Source: Anaeroplasma bactoclasticum | GTDB taxonomy: Bacteria > Bacillota_I > Bacilli_A > Acholeplasmatales > Anaeroplasmataceae | NCBI RefSeq assembly: GCF_003550015.1 | Contig: NZ_QXEV01000001.1 | Span: 174,068-238,067 of the forward strand | Length of the DNA: 64,000 bases | Reading direction: 5' to 3' | Shown: positions 55,040-63,834 of the stretch, in pieces | Layout of the letters: each line of letters begins with the position of its first letter | Position numbering within the stretch: position 1 is the first letter of the stretch | The notes under the pieces: model-generated | Seen by the model: only the letters and a program-made list of their open reading frames with translations | What the model was told of the DNA's origin: nothing | Database searches by the model: none | Program-made: the position numbers and the translations under genes

Positions 55040-56587
55040 ATGGAAAATGAAAAGGTATTAGTCTTAGACTTTGGTGGTCAGTATAACCAGCTGATTGCAA
55101 GACGTGTAAGAGAATGTAATGTATATTGTGAGGTTAAGCCTTATAATATGCCACTTGATAAAATTAAAGAATTTAATCCAAAGGGAATTATCTTTACTGG
55201 TGGACCTAATTCTGTATATGGAGAGGATTCTCCACTTGTAGATAAAGGTATTTTTGAACTTGGTATCCCAGTACTTGGTATTTGCTATGGATGTCAGTTT
55301 ACTGCATATTCCTTAGGTGGAGAGGTATTACATGCTCCAAAGAGTGAATATGGTAAAACAATTGTAAGCGTAGATAAGAGTTCCTTATTATTTAAGGATG
55401 TTAAAAGTGAAACTACTGTATGGATGAGCCATACCGATTATGTTTCTAAAGCACCAGAGGGATTTGTTATTACAGGTAAAACCTCAACATGCCCTGTTGC
55501 TGCAATGGAAAATAGAGAAAAGAAGATTTACGCTGTTCAGTTCCACCCAGAGGTTATGCATTCTGAAGAAGGTATGACAATGCTTCGTGCCTTCGTATAT
55601 GATGTATGTGGCTGTAAGGGTGATTGGCAGATGGCTGATTTTGCTAAAACTACTATTGAGGCTATTCGTAAGAAAGTTGGAAATGGTAAGGTATTATGTG
55701 CCTTATCTGGTGGAGTAGATTCTAGTGTTGCAGCTGTATTATTATCTAAAGCAGTTGGTGAACAATTAACTTGTGTATTCGTAGATCATGGTCTTCTTCG
55801 TAAAAATGAAGGAGATGAAGTAGAAGCAGTATTTGGTCCTAAGGGTCCATATAAGCTTAACTTTATTCGCGTTAATGCACAAGAAAGATTCTATGCAAAG
55901 CTTGCTGGAGTTACAGAACCAGAACGTAAAAGAAAAATTATTGGTGAGGAATTCATTCGAGTATTTGAGGATGAAGCTAAAAAAATTGGTAAGGTAGATT
56001 TCTTAGTTCAAGGAACAATTTACCCAGATGTAATTGAATCTGGCTTAGGTAAATCTGCAACAATTAAATCTCACCATAACGTAGGTGGACTTCCAAGCGT
56101 TGTTGATTTTAAAGAAATTATTGAGCCATTACGTTTATTATTCAAAGATGAGGTAAGAAAGGTTGGACTTGAATTAGGTATTCCTGATTACTTGGTTTAT
56201 CGTCAACCATTCCCAGGTCCAGGCTTAGGTATTCGTATTATTGGTGATGTTACAGCAGAAAAGGTTAAAATCGTACAGGAGGCAGATGCAATTTACCGTG
56301 AGGAAATTGCAAAGGCTGGTGTAGATAAATCCTGCAATTTAGGTCAGTATTTCGCTGCCTTAACTAACATGAGAAGCGTTGGTGTAATGGGAGACGGAAG
56401 AACCTATGATTATGCAATCGCATTAAGAGCTGTACAAACTTCTGATTTTATGACTGCCGATTGGGCAAGAATTCCATATGATGTTTTAGATATCATATCT
56501 AGAAGAATTGTAAACGAAGTACCAGGTGTAAATAGAGTACTATTAGATTGTACATCGAAACCACCTGCAACTATCGAGTTTGAATAA
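55040..56587 (+). CDS. guaA: GMP synthetase (glutamine-hydrolysing)
   Basis: A 515-residue two-domain enzyme converting XMP to GMP. The glutaminase has [17 protein letters not shown], nucleophile Cys in LGICYGCQ and FHPEVMHS. The PP-loop ATPase has [12 protein letters not shown] and the C-terminus ends PPATIEFE. It is the last gene of the guanine-riboswitch operon, so its product feeds back on its own expression. GuaB is not in the window. Confidence 0.95.
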   Translation: MENEKVLVLDFGGQYNQLIARRVRECNVYCEVKPYNMPLDKIKEFNPKGIIFTGGPNSVYGEDSPLVDKGIFELGIPVLGICYGCQFTAYSLGGEVLHAPKSEYGKTIVSVDKSSLLFKDVKSETTVWMSHTDYVSKAPEGFVITGKTSTCPVAAMENREKKIYAVQFHPEVMHSEEGMTMLRAFVYDVCGCKGDWQMADFAKTTIEAIRKKVGNGKVLCALSGGVDSSVAAVLLSKAVGEQLTCVFVDHGLLRKNEGDEVEAVFGPKGPYKLNFIRVNAQERFYAKLAGVTEPERKRKIIGEEFIRVFEDEAKKIGKVDFLVQGTIYPDVIESGLGKSATIKSHHNVGGLPSVVDFKEIIEPLRLLFKDEVRKVGLELGIPDYLVYRQPFPGPGLGIRIIGDVTAEKVKIVQEADAIYREEIAKAGVDKSCNLGQYFAALTNMRSVGVMGDGRTYDYAIALRAVQTSDFMTADWARIPYDVLDIISRRIVNEVPGVNRVLLDCTSKPPATIEFE

Positions 56588-56598
56588 GAATCTGAACT

Positions 56599-56624
56599 AT
56601 TCCCATTCTATCTATTTTGGGAAT
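56599..56624 (+). other. hairpin after guaA
   Basis: ATTCCCA (56599-56605) pairs perfectly with TGGGAAT (56618-56624). No T run follows; possibly an mRNA 3' stem. Confidence 0.4.
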
Positions 56625-56657
56625 ATTTAGAGAAATATATTTTAAAAAGGGTATATA

Positions 56658-56690
56658 GGCAGAGCGTTTTTTAATGCTCTGCCTCTTTCA
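56658..56690 (+). terminator. terminator of the purine operon
   Basis: GGCAGAGC (56658-56665) pairs with GCTCTGCC (56676-56683), followed by TCTTTC. The loop is T-rich. Confidence 0.75.
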
Positions 56691-56729
56691 CTGAATTAAA
56701 TATATAACAGTGCTACAAAATTAGAAAGA

Positions 56730-56757
56730 TTGACAAAGAAATCAAATGTGTTAAAAT
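56730..56757 (+). promoter_or_regulatory. promoter of the leader RNA/GTPase operon
   Basis: TTGACA (56730-56735), 16 bases, TAAAAT (56752-56757) with TG-T ahead of it. One of the best promoters in the window. Confidence 0.7.
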
Positions 56758-56763
56758 AGAAAA

Positions 56764-56846
56764 AGTGTTGAATAATACATATTTAACACATTTGTAGTTT
56801 TTTGAAAACTTTAGACTAATCCGTGGCATTTATGTCGCGGTTTTTT
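56764..56846 (+). ncRNA. candidate small RNA or attenuator leader
   Basis: From the predicted start (~56764) the transcript would contain a hairpin GTGTTGAAT/ATTTAACAC (56765-56773 with 56781-56789). A 31-base linker follows, then a terminator CCGTGGCAT/ATGTCGCGG (56821-56829 with 56832-56840) and six T. That is an ~80-nt RNA ending before the downstream SD. It could be a free-standing small RNA or a leader with regulated termination controlling the GTPase and ABC genes. I recognise no known riboswitch class. Confidence 0.45.
56821..56846 (+). terminator. terminator in the leader before the GTPase gene
   Basis: Nine-base-pair stem with two G-U pairs and a two-base loop as paired above, then TTTTTT at 56841-56846. 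Confidence 0.7.
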
Positions 56847-56854
56847 GCTGATAT

Positions 56855-56875
56855 GGAGGTGTTTTATGTAAAATG
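56855..56875 (+). promoter_or_regulatory. SD followed by ATG-TAA start-stop, then the real start
   Basis: GGAGGTG (56855-56861) is optimally spaced for ATG at 56866-56868, but that ATG is followed at once by TAA. The gene's own ATG is at 56873, one base after the stop. Ribosomes would have to terminate after one codon and reinitiate, or bypass the first ATG. Confidence 0.6.
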
Positions 56876-57799
56876 AATATTAAAATTGATCTAATTACTG
56901 GTTTTTTAGGCTCTGGGAAAACTACCTTCATAAGAAAATATGTGGAATACCTTATCAAATGTGGAGAACGTGTAGGTATACTTGAAAATGATTATGGCGC
57001 AATTAATGTCGATATGATGCTTTTAAGTGATTTAAGAGGACCTTCTTGCGAAATCGAAATGATTGCGGGCGGTTGTTGTTATGATTGCCATGTAAGACGT
57101 TTCAAAACTAAGCTAATATCCATGGCTATGAGTGGCTATACAAGAGTAATTGTAGAACCATCAGGCATTTTTGATACAGATGAATTCTTTGATTTAGTAT
57201 ATGACGAACCATTAGATAATTGGTATGAAATTGGTTCTGTAATTACTATTGTGGATTCTGGTATTGAAATTAAGGATAAGGATACCGAATACCTATTTGC
57301 AAGTCAGCTTGCAAATGCGGGCGCAATTATATTTTCTAAAGTAAAAGACTACACTAAGGAAAGCCTAATTGCAAAAGTCAATAAATCCCTAGAGGCTATT
57401 GGCTGTAATAGAAGAATTCTTTTAGATGAGACATACATGGGACACCATGCAAAGTTATCTAATGCGGAATTTGATGCAATTAAGAATAGTGGTTATCATT
57501 CCTATTCCTATGAAAAGAGAATGGTAATTTTGGATAATGATTATTCATCATTATTCCTTATGAATAAGAATTTAGAAGAAGCTGCCTTAATAAATCTTTC
57601 AAATATCTTATTTAATAATAAGGAATATGGGGATATTATCCGTATTAAGGGCTTTTTTAAAAAATCAGATAATTGGTATTTAATGAACATGACTAAGGAT
57701 TCAAAGGATATAGACTTTATATCCTCAGGACAGGATGTCATTATCATTATTGGTAAAGATATGAATGAGGAGAAAATAGAAGAACTCATTTCAAAGTAA
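56873..57799 (+). CDS. COG0523/CobW-type GTPase
   Basis: A 308-residue G3E-family P-loop GTPase. KIDLITGFLGSGKTTFIRKY is Walker A and ILENDYGAINVDMMLL the switch region. VEPSGIFDTDEFFDL corresponds to the ExSG region. The family's metal-binding CxCC is altered: here the sequence is GGCCYDCHVRRF, with three Cys. COG0523 proteins are metal-insertion chaperones or metal-stress GTPases; the metal cannot be told. The C-terminal domain is short and lacks the usual His-rich stretch. Start ATG 56873 is forced by a stop codon directly before it. Confidence 0.72.
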   Translation: MNIKIDLITGFLGSGKTTFIRKYVEYLIKCGERVGILENDYGAINVDMMLLSDLRGPSCEIEMIAGGCCYDCHVRRFKTKLISMAMSGYTRVIVEPSGIFDTDEFFDLVYDEPLDNWYEIGSVITIVDSGIEIKDKDTEYLFASQLANAGAIIFSKVKDYTKESLIAKVNKSLEAIGCNRRILLDETYMGHHAKLSNAEFDAIKNSGYHSYSYEKRMVILDNDYSSLFLMNKNLEEAALINLSNILFNNKEYGDIIRIKGFFKKSDNWYLMNMTKDSKDIDFISSGQDVIIIIGKDMNEEKIEELISK

Positions 57800-57823
57800 T
57801 TTCATATAGAAGGGAGAAATATT

Positions 57824-59623
57824 ATGCTGTTTAATAAGCATATGTTAAAGTACTACCTAAAGTACTCTTGGCTTTATATACTAGGTATTGCTGCGCTTGT
57901 AGCAGTAGACTATGTACAAACATGGATCCCGGATTACTTAGGTGAAATAACAGATATCATAAAAGAACAGCCTTCTGATGCGGCAAGCCAGATGCAAAGA
58001 ATATTAATCATGATATTCGTTGTTGCGATTGTTATGTTTGCAGGTAGAATGCTTTGGCGTTTTACTTTGTTTAACGCATCCGGTAGAGTAGAAGGTAATT
58101 TAAGACATGAAATGTTTTTGAAAAGTGAAAAGCTAAGTCAAAAATATTATCATGAGAATAAGGTTGGTTCCATTATGAGCTGGTTCACAACCGATTTGGA
58201 AACCATTGAAGAATATGCAGGTTTTGGTGTTGTAACTATTGTAGATGCATTCTTCTTAGGAACAATTGTTATTGTTAAAATGGTACAGCTAGACTGGGCT
58301 TTAGCCATAGTCGCATTTATCCCAATGATTTTAATTATCATTTGGGGCTTCTTGATTGAAAAGTTTATGTCTAAGCTTTGGCTTGAAAGACAGAATAATT
58401 ATGATGAATTATATGACTTTTCCCAAGAAAACTTTACGGGTATCCGTGTAATTAAAGCTTTTGTTAAGGAAACTGCAAACCTACATGCTTTTGCTAAGAT
58501 TGCAAAAAAGAATCAAATGAAGAATGTATCGTTTGCAAGAGTTTCTGTTATCTTTGATGTTTTAATCGAATTAATCATTGCTGCAATTGCAGCTATGCTA
58601 CTTGGCTTTGGAGGATATGCAGTATATCATTCCGTAATTGGTCAAAACATGGTCCTATTTGGTCATGAGGTTACTTTAGGTGCAGGTGGATTAGTTGCGT
58701 TTATCGCATTATTTGATTCTCTTATTTGGCCTATGATTGCCATGGGTCAAATTGTATCTATGAGAAGCCGTGCAAAAGCTTCTTTAAAGAGAGTTTCACA
58801 ATTCTTAGATGCAGAAGAGGATATTAAAAATCCAGTTAATGCACATGTATTAGAGAATGTTTCTGGTAAGATTACATTTAATCATTTCTCATTCTCTTAT
58901 CCTGATGCTCCTGTTGAAGTAAAATCCTTAGAGGATGTTACTTTTGAGATCAATGCAGGAGAAACTATTGGTATTGTTGGTAAAATTGGTTGTGGTAAAA
59001 CAACTTTAGTTAATTCCTTATTACGTTTATATAATGTAGAAAAGGGTTCTATTTTAATTGATGGACACGATATTATGGAATGTGATATCACATCCTTAAG
59101 AAATGCAATTGCATATGTTCCACAGGATAATTTCTTATTCAGTGATAAGATTTATAATAATATCGCATTCTCTGATAGAAAGAAGGATCCAGTTGCAATT
59201 CAAAATGCTGCTATATTTGCTGATGTTCATGATAACATCGCTGCATTTAAGCAGGGATATGATACTGTATCAGGCGAACGTGGTGTTACACTTTCTGGTG
59301 GACAAAAACAAAGAATTTCTATTGCTAGAGCCTATATTAAGGAATCTCCTATTATGATTATGGATGATTCTGTATCTGCAGTAGATGTAAAGACAGAAGA
59401 AACTATCCTAAAGAATATTAGAGAAAAGAGAAAAGGCAAAACAACAATTGTTATTGCCTCTCGTGTATCTACAGTATCTAAGCTAAACCGTATCTTGGTA
59501 TTAAATGATGGTAAGGTTGAAGCATTTGATACTCCAGAAAATCTATTAAAGGTATCACCTACATACCAAAGAATGGTATACCTTCAAGAGCTTGAAAAAG
59601 AAGTTGAAGGAGGTGCAAACTAA
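57824..59623 (+). CDS. ABC exporter half-transporter, degenerate-site subunit (second pair)
   Basis: A 599-residue half-transporter with six membrane helices and an ATPase domain. Walker A is GKIGCGKTT and the signature LSGGQKQ intact. Walker B is IMIMDDSVSAVD (Asp for catalytic Glu) and the switch His is Ser (IASRVST). The pattern repeats that of the 6444 gene and predicts a heterodimer with the next gene. SD AGAAGGGAG precedes ATG. The stop overlaps the partner's ATG (TAATG). Confidence 0.88.
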   Translation: MLFNKHMLKYYLKYSWLYILGIAALVAVDYVQTWIPDYLGEITDIIKEQPSDAASQMQRILIMIFVVAIVMFAGRMLWRFTLFNASGRVEGNLRHEMFLKSEKLSQKYYHENKVGSIMSWFTTDLETIEEYAGFGVVTIVDAFFLGTIVIVKMVQLDWALAIVAFIPMILIIIWGFLIEKFMSKLWLERQNNYDELYDFSQENFTGIRVIKAFVKETANLHAFAKIAKKNQMKNVSFARVSVIFDVLIELIIAAIAAMLLGFGGYAVYHSVIGQNMVLFGHEVTLGAGGLVAFIALFDSLIWPMIAMGQIVSMRSRAKASLKRVSQFLDAEEDIKNPVNAHVLENVSGKITFNHFSFSYPDAPVEVKSLEDVTFEINAGETIGIVGKIGCGKTTLVNSLLRLYNVEKGSILIDGHDIMECDITSLRNAIAYVPQDNFLFSDKIYNNIAFSDRKKDPVAIQNAAIFADVHDNIAAFKQGYDTVSGERGVTLSGGQKQRISIARAYIKESPIMIMDDSVSAVDVKTEETILKNIREKRKGKTTIVIASRVSTVSKLNRILVLNDGKVEAFDTPENLLKVSPTYQRMVYLQELEKEVEGGAN

Positions 59624-61410
59624 TGGAAGATGAGTTAAACCGTTTAAAGGGTGACCATAAAATGCCAACAAAGGAAATAATAAAGCGTACAATGAAGTAT
59701 GTTAAGCCTGAAATCTTATCCTTCATTTTAGCTTTAGTATTACTTGCAATTAATGTTGCCCTTGATATTTTCTTACCAATCATTATTGGTTGGATTACCG
59801 ATGACTTAGTTGGAATGGAACAAGCTGCGCTTGTATCTAATAATAGTTATCATAAGGTATTATTCTTAGCTATTCTTTATTTTGTGATTGCTTTAGTTAA
59901 TATGGTATTCATTTATATTGAATCTATGTTATTACAAAAGGCTGGTCAAAGAATTATTTATAAGCTAAGAATGGATGTATTTACACACATCCAGAATATG
60001 AGCCAAAATCAGTTCAATGAAATGCCTGTTGGATCCTTAGTTACAAGAGTATGTAATTATACACAATCCATGAGTGATTTATTTACTAACGTTTTGGTTA
60101 ATGTTATTAAAAATGCATTATATGTAGTTAGCGTATATGCGGTTATGTATTTCTATAGCTGGCAGTTATCTTTAATGATGCTACTTCCAGTTGTTATTGT
60201 TGCAATATCATCCTTTGTATTCTCAAGAATTGTTCACAAGGTATTTACAAAGGAAAGAAAGACTATTTCAGATATGAATACATATTTGAATGAAAACCTA
60301 TCTGGTATGAAGATTACTCAAATCTTCAATCAGCAGCGCTATAAGGATGAAGAATTTATTGAAAAGAATGAGGCTGTAAGAAAAACTAGATTCCAAGTTA
60401 TTCTATGCTTTGGTATTTACCGTCCATTCATTACTTTAATTTATATTTCATCTGTTGCAGTTGCATTATACTTTGGTTGGTTATTTGGTGTATCTAGTGG
60501 TGGTATTGTAGTATATCATCAGCTATTATCTAGATTCTTTAACCCAATTCAAAATTTGGCAGACCAATTAAATGCATTACAAAAGGCATTTACTGCATCT
60601 GAAAGATTATTTAATTTAATGGATGTTATGCCAGATGTATTAGATAAAGAGGATGCAATTGAAATTGATCATTTTGAGGGCAAAATTGAATTTAGAAATG
60701 TTTGGTTTGCATACCAAGATGAAGAATGGATTTTAAGAGATGTATCTTTCACTATTTTGCCAAAGCAGACTGTTGCCTTTGTTGGAGCAACAGGTGCTGG
60801 TAAGACAACAATTCTATCTTTAATCGTAAGAAATTATGAAATTCAAAAGGGTCAAATCTTAATTGATGATATTGATATTACTCATATTAAGATAAAATCC
60901 TTAAGAGCAGCTATTGGACAGATGCTTCAGGATGTATTCTTATTTAGTGGATCTATTCGTGATAATATTACTTTACATGATACAAGCTATTCTGATGAAA
61001 GAATCATGGAGGTATGTGAATATGTTAATGCGGATTCCTTCATTAATAAGCTTCCAAAGAAGCTAGATGAAGAGGTTATTGAGCGTGGCGAAAACTTTAG
61101 CCAGGGCCAGCGCCAGCTATTATCCTTCGCAAGAACTGTATTAGCAGAGCCACAGGTATTAATTTTGGATGAGGCTACCGCAAATATTGATACAGAAACA
61201 GAAGTATTAATTCAAGAGTCCTTAGAGAAGATTAAGAATATTGGTACAATGCTTGTTGTAGCACATAGATTATCAACTATTCAGCATGCAGATCAGATTA
61301 TGGTGTTACAGAAGGGTGAAATCTTAGAGCATGGTAATCACCAAGAGCTACTTCAAAAGCATGGTTATTACTATAAGCTATATAAGCTTCAGTTTGAAGG
61401 AAAGAACTAG
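59623..61410 (+). CDS. ABC exporter half-transporter, catalytic subunit (second pair)
   Basis: A 595-residue partner. Walker A GATGAGKTT, Walker B LILDEATANID with Glu, and switch VVAHRLST are intact, while the signature is FSQGQRQ. Start ATG shares one base with the upstream stop, and GGAGG lies eight to twelve bases before it. Together with the GTPase this makes a three-gene operon. Substrate unknown. Confidence 0.88.
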   Translation: MEDELNRLKGDHKMPTKEIIKRTMKYVKPEILSFILALVLLAINVALDIFLPIIIGWITDDLVGMEQAALVSNNSYHKVLFLAILYFVIALVNMVFIYIESMLLQKAGQRIIYKLRMDVFTHIQNMSQNQFNEMPVGSLVTRVCNYTQSMSDLFTNVLVNVIKNALYVVSVYAVMYFYSWQLSLMMLLPVVIVAISSFVFSRIVHKVFTKERKTISDMNTYLNENLSGMKITQIFNQQRYKDEEFIEKNEAVRKTRFQVILCFGIYRPFITLIYISSVAVALYFGWLFGVSSGGIVVYHQLLSRFFNPIQNLADQLNALQKAFTASERLFNLMDVMPDVLDKEDAIEIDHFEGKIEFRNVWFAYQDEEWILRDVSFTILPKQTVAFVGATGAGKTTILSLIVRNYEIQKGQILIDDIDITHIKIKSLRAAIGQMLQDVFLFSGSIRDNITLHDTSYSDERIMEVCEYVNADSFINKLPKKLDEEVIERGENFSQGQRQLLSFARTVLAEPQVLILDEATANIDTETEVLIQESLEKIKNIGTMLVVAHRLSTIQHADQIMVLQKGEILEHGNHQELLQKHGYYYKLYKLQFEGKN

Positions 61411-61438
61411 GGATACCTATTTGGGTATCTCTTTTTCT
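61410..61438 (+). terminator. terminator of the second ABC operon
   Basis: GATACC (61412-61417) pairs with GGTATC (61424-61429), then TCTTTTTC. Confidence 0.75.
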
Positions 61439-61472
61439 TTGAAATTTCTTCTTAAAAGTGGTATATGTGATA

Positions 61473-61478
61473 TATAAT
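61473..61478 (+). promoter_or_regulatory. -10 box for the NUDIX-prmC-tsaC operon
   Basis: TATAAT at 61473-61478; a start about seven bases downstream gives a very short leader before the SD at 61484-61493. The -35 is weak. Confidence 0.4.
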
Positions 61479-61496
61479 AAATTGGGTGGTGATAAT

Positions 61497-62126
61497 TTGT
61501 CTAAGTATCAATTATATGATTTTATAGAGTTTAAGATGGAGGATGGAATTATTTACCACGGAAATATTACTCATATAAAAGAGAAGAATGGAAAGTTTTT
61601 TTATGATGTAAAAAGTGTTTTTGATAATTTGAATGGAATTATTGAGGATGTATGGGAAGAAAACATCATAAGGAAATATATTGAAACAGTATTATGCTAT
61701 TTAGAAAGAGATAATAAATACTTAATGCTTTTAAGAAATAAAAGGCAAAATGATATTAATCTAGGAAAATGGATTGGCGTTGGTGGTCATGTGGAATATA
61801 ATGAGGAAGCTGACGATGCAATGGTAAGAGAGGTATTAGAAGAAACTGGTGTAACCATATTAGATTATGATAAAAGAGGAATCGTTTATTTTATAGATAA
61901 TGATTATACTATGGTTATGCATGTATATACCTCAAATTCATTTTCTGGTTTTATTCACCCTTGTGATGAAGGAACACTTTCTTGGATTTCAAAGGATAAA
62001 ATCTTTGATTTAAATCTATGGGAAGGGGATAAGGTGTTTTTAAAGGAGTTAATGAATAATAATCCTTATTTTGAAATTGAATTATATTATGATAATAATG
62101 AATATAAAGGAAGTAAGAAGCTATGA
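61497..62126 (+). CDS. NUDIX hydrolase with N-terminal SH3-like domain
   Basis: A 209-residue protein. Residues ~1-58 form a small beta-rich domain (YDFIEFKMEDGIIYHGNITH). The NUDIX box GGHVEYNEEADDAMVREVLEETGV follows at ~93-116, quoted by its key residues G-x5-E-x7-REVLEETG. It may act on oxidised dGTP or a nucleoside diphosphate derivative; substrate is not predictable. TTG 61497 is the start: GGTGGTGAT is upstream, and the apparent earlier ATG at 61458 lies before the -10 box. It overlaps prmC by four bases. Confidence 0.8.
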   Translation: MSKYQLYDFIEFKMEDGIIYHGNITHIKEKNGKFFYDVKSVFDNLNGIIEDVWEENIIRKYIETVLCYLERDNKYLMLLRNKRQNDINLGKWIGVGGHVEYNEEADDAMVREVLEETGVTILDYDKRGIVYFIDNDYTMVMHVYTSNSFSGFIHPCDEGTLSWISKDKIFDLNLWEGDKVFLKELMNNNPYFEIELYYDNNEYKGSKKL

Positions 62127-62986
62127 CATATTTAGAGTTTATGAAGCAAAAGGAAAATGAAGCATTAGAGAATAATAAAGAGGATTCTGCAGTTGTTTTA
62201 TTGCTAGAGCATATTTGTGGTCTTGAAACAAATGCTTTATTTATGAAACGAGGAGATAAGATTGAAGATGAAATTGTAAATAAATTCAATGAAATCTTTG
62301 ATAAGTATTTACACGAGAATCAGCCAATTCAATATTTAATTGGTACTTCATGCTTTTATGGTTATGATTTTATCGTAAATGAGAATGTTTTAATTCCAAG
62401 ATTTGAAACAGAAGAATTAGTAGAAAATATTTTATATAAATATGATGAGCATTTTGGTGGTAAAAAGGTAGAGGTATGTGATTTAGCTACAGGATCTGGC
62501 TGTATTGCAATTACTTTAGCTAAGGAAGAACCAAATATGCATGTTGTAGCATCTGATATTTCTAAGGAAGCTTTAGAGGTTGCAAGAAAAAATAATGAAA
62601 AGCTTGGAGCTAATGTTAAATTCTTACAAGGAGATATGCTAGAGCCATTAAAGGGAAAGAAGTTTGATATTTTTGTATCAAATCCTCCATATATTCCAGA
62701 AAATGAGGTTGTAGATTCCTTAGTTAAGGATAATGAACCAAATTTAGCTTTATTTGGTGGAGAGGATGGAATGAAATTCTATCGTATTATTTTACAAGGA
62801 TTAAGACCATTATTAAATAAGAAGGCTTTAGTTGCATTTGAGCATGGATATGATAAAAAGGATGAAATGCTTGCGTTATGTAAAAAATATTTTCCAGAAT
62901 GTAAGGCAGAATGTATTAAAGATTTAGAAGGAAAGGATCGAATGACATTTATATATGTCGGTGATTTCAAATGGCAGGAAGAGTAA
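62123..62986 (+). CDS. prmC: release factor N5-glutamine methyltransferase
   Basis: A 287-residue enzyme that methylates the GGQ Gln of RF1 and RF2. YLIGTSCFYGYDFIVNEN, IPRFETEELVE, VCDLATGSGCIAITLA (motif I) and catalytic SNPPYIPENEVVD are characteristic. ATGA overlaps the NUDIX stop. The usual neighbour prfA is absent. Confidence 0.92.
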   Translation: MTYLEFMKQKENEALENNKEDSAVVLLLEHICGLETNALFMKRGDKIEDEIVNKFNEIFDKYLHENQPIQYLIGTSCFYGYDFIVNENVLIPRFETEELVENILYKYDEHFGGKKVEVCDLATGSGCIAITLAKEEPNMHVVASDISKEALEVARKNNEKLGANVKFLQGDMLEPLKGKKFDIFVSNPPYIPENEVVDSLVKDNEPNLALFGGEDGMKFYRIILQGLRPLLNKKALVAFEHGYDKKDEMLALCKKYFPECKAECIKDLEGKDRMTFIYVGDFKWQEE

Positions 62987-63522
62987 TTATATTCCCAACA
63001 GATACTGTTTATGGTATTGGTACTAAAATTAGAGATTTAGATGGAATAGAAAGAATATATCAAATCAAGCATAGACCAAAGGAAAAGCCATTGGCATGTC
63101 TTTGTGCATCCTTAGAGCAAATTAAAGAAATTGCAGAAGTAGATATGGTATCTGAAAAGCTAATTCAAAAGTTTTTACCTGGTGGATTTACTCTTATATT
63201 AAAAAGTAAGGATGAAATTAAGAATTTAATTGGATATCCTACTATTGGAGTTAGAATTCCAAAGCATGAGCTTGCAATTAAGATTTTAGAAGAGAATGGT
63301 CCTATGCTTACAACAAGTGTGAATGAGTCTGGTAGTGTTCCATTAAATGAGTATGATGAAATCGTTAAAGAATATGCTGGATTAGTGGATAAGATTTATA
63401 ATACAACTACAGAATCTATGAATAAGCCTTCTACTGTTGTTTTAGTATCCGATGGGGTTGTAAAAATATTAAGAGAAGGCCCAGTTTCTAAAGAAGAAAT
63501 TGAGGAATTTTTAAAATTATAA
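62971..63522 (+). CDS. tsaC: threonylcarbamoyl-AMP synthase
   Basis: A 183-residue YrdC/YwlC-type enzyme making threonylcarbamoyl-AMP for tRNA t6A37. IIFPTDTVYGIGTKI, YQIKHRPKEKPLACL, GGFTLILKS and TVVLVSDG motifs are typical. The Sua5 C-terminal domain is absent, so it is the short form. It overlaps prmC by 16 bases, the usual pair order. Confidence 0.9.
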   Translation: MAGRVIIFPTDTVYGIGTKIRDLDGIERIYQIKHRPKEKPLACLCASLEQIKEIAEVDMVSEKLIQKFLPGGFTLILKSKDEIKNLIGYPTIGVRIPKHELAIKILEENGPMLTTSVNESGSVPLNEYDEIVKEYAGLVDKIYNTTTESMNKPSTVVLVSDGVVKILREGPVSKEEIEEFLKL

Positions 63523-63602
63523 GTCAAAGCCTTAAAATGGTAATTGCTTAATGACAAAAGTGGCGTTTTTGACTAGTAAAAATTGAATATTTTATATATA
63601 TA

Positions 63603-63633
63603 AATTGTCTTAAAAAATAAGGCAATTTTTTTC
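63603..63633 (+). terminator. terminator of the prmC-tsaC operon
   Basis: AATTGTCTTA (63603-63612) pairs with TAAGGCAATT (63618-63627) with one G-U pair, followed by TTTTTTC. Confidence 0.85.
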
Positions 63634-63656
63634 TTTTAAAAAATGTAAAATAGTTG

Positions 63657-63685
63657 TTGACACTCAAGTTTCCTAGTGATATAAT
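63657..63685 (+). promoter_or_regulatory. rrn: rRNA operon promoter
   Basis: Perfect consensus: TTGACA (63657-63662), 17 bases, TATAAT (63680-63685), also preceded by TG-A. Confidence 0.9.
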
Positions 63686-63689
63686 GAGC

Positions 63690-63834
63690 AAGGCTTCACA
63701 TTTTTTGAAGCTAAAACTTAGGTCTTTGAAAACTATATATGACGAACTAAAACGTGTAGAATAAACGAACAAGCAATTCTTTTTTTTTAGAAAAAGAAGA
63801 ATGAGCAAAAAAGATTAAACATTAAAAAATAAAT
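63690..63834 (+). promoter_or_regulatory. rRNA leader with boxA-like sequence
   Basis: A ~145-base leader. GCTTCA/TGAAGC hairpin (63693-63711) is near the 5' end. TCTTTGAAAACT at 63723-63734 resembles the Bacillales boxA antitermination site. AAGAA-rich repeats (63777-63800) may form the RNase III processing stem with the 3' flank beyond the window. No protein gene is present; the open frame on the minus strand is not supported. Confidence 0.65.

Noticed and set aside
63548..63808. 86-codon minus-strand ORF before 16S
   Set aside because: It covers the terminator, the consensus rRNA promoter and the leader; composition is simple Phe/Lys/Ser.
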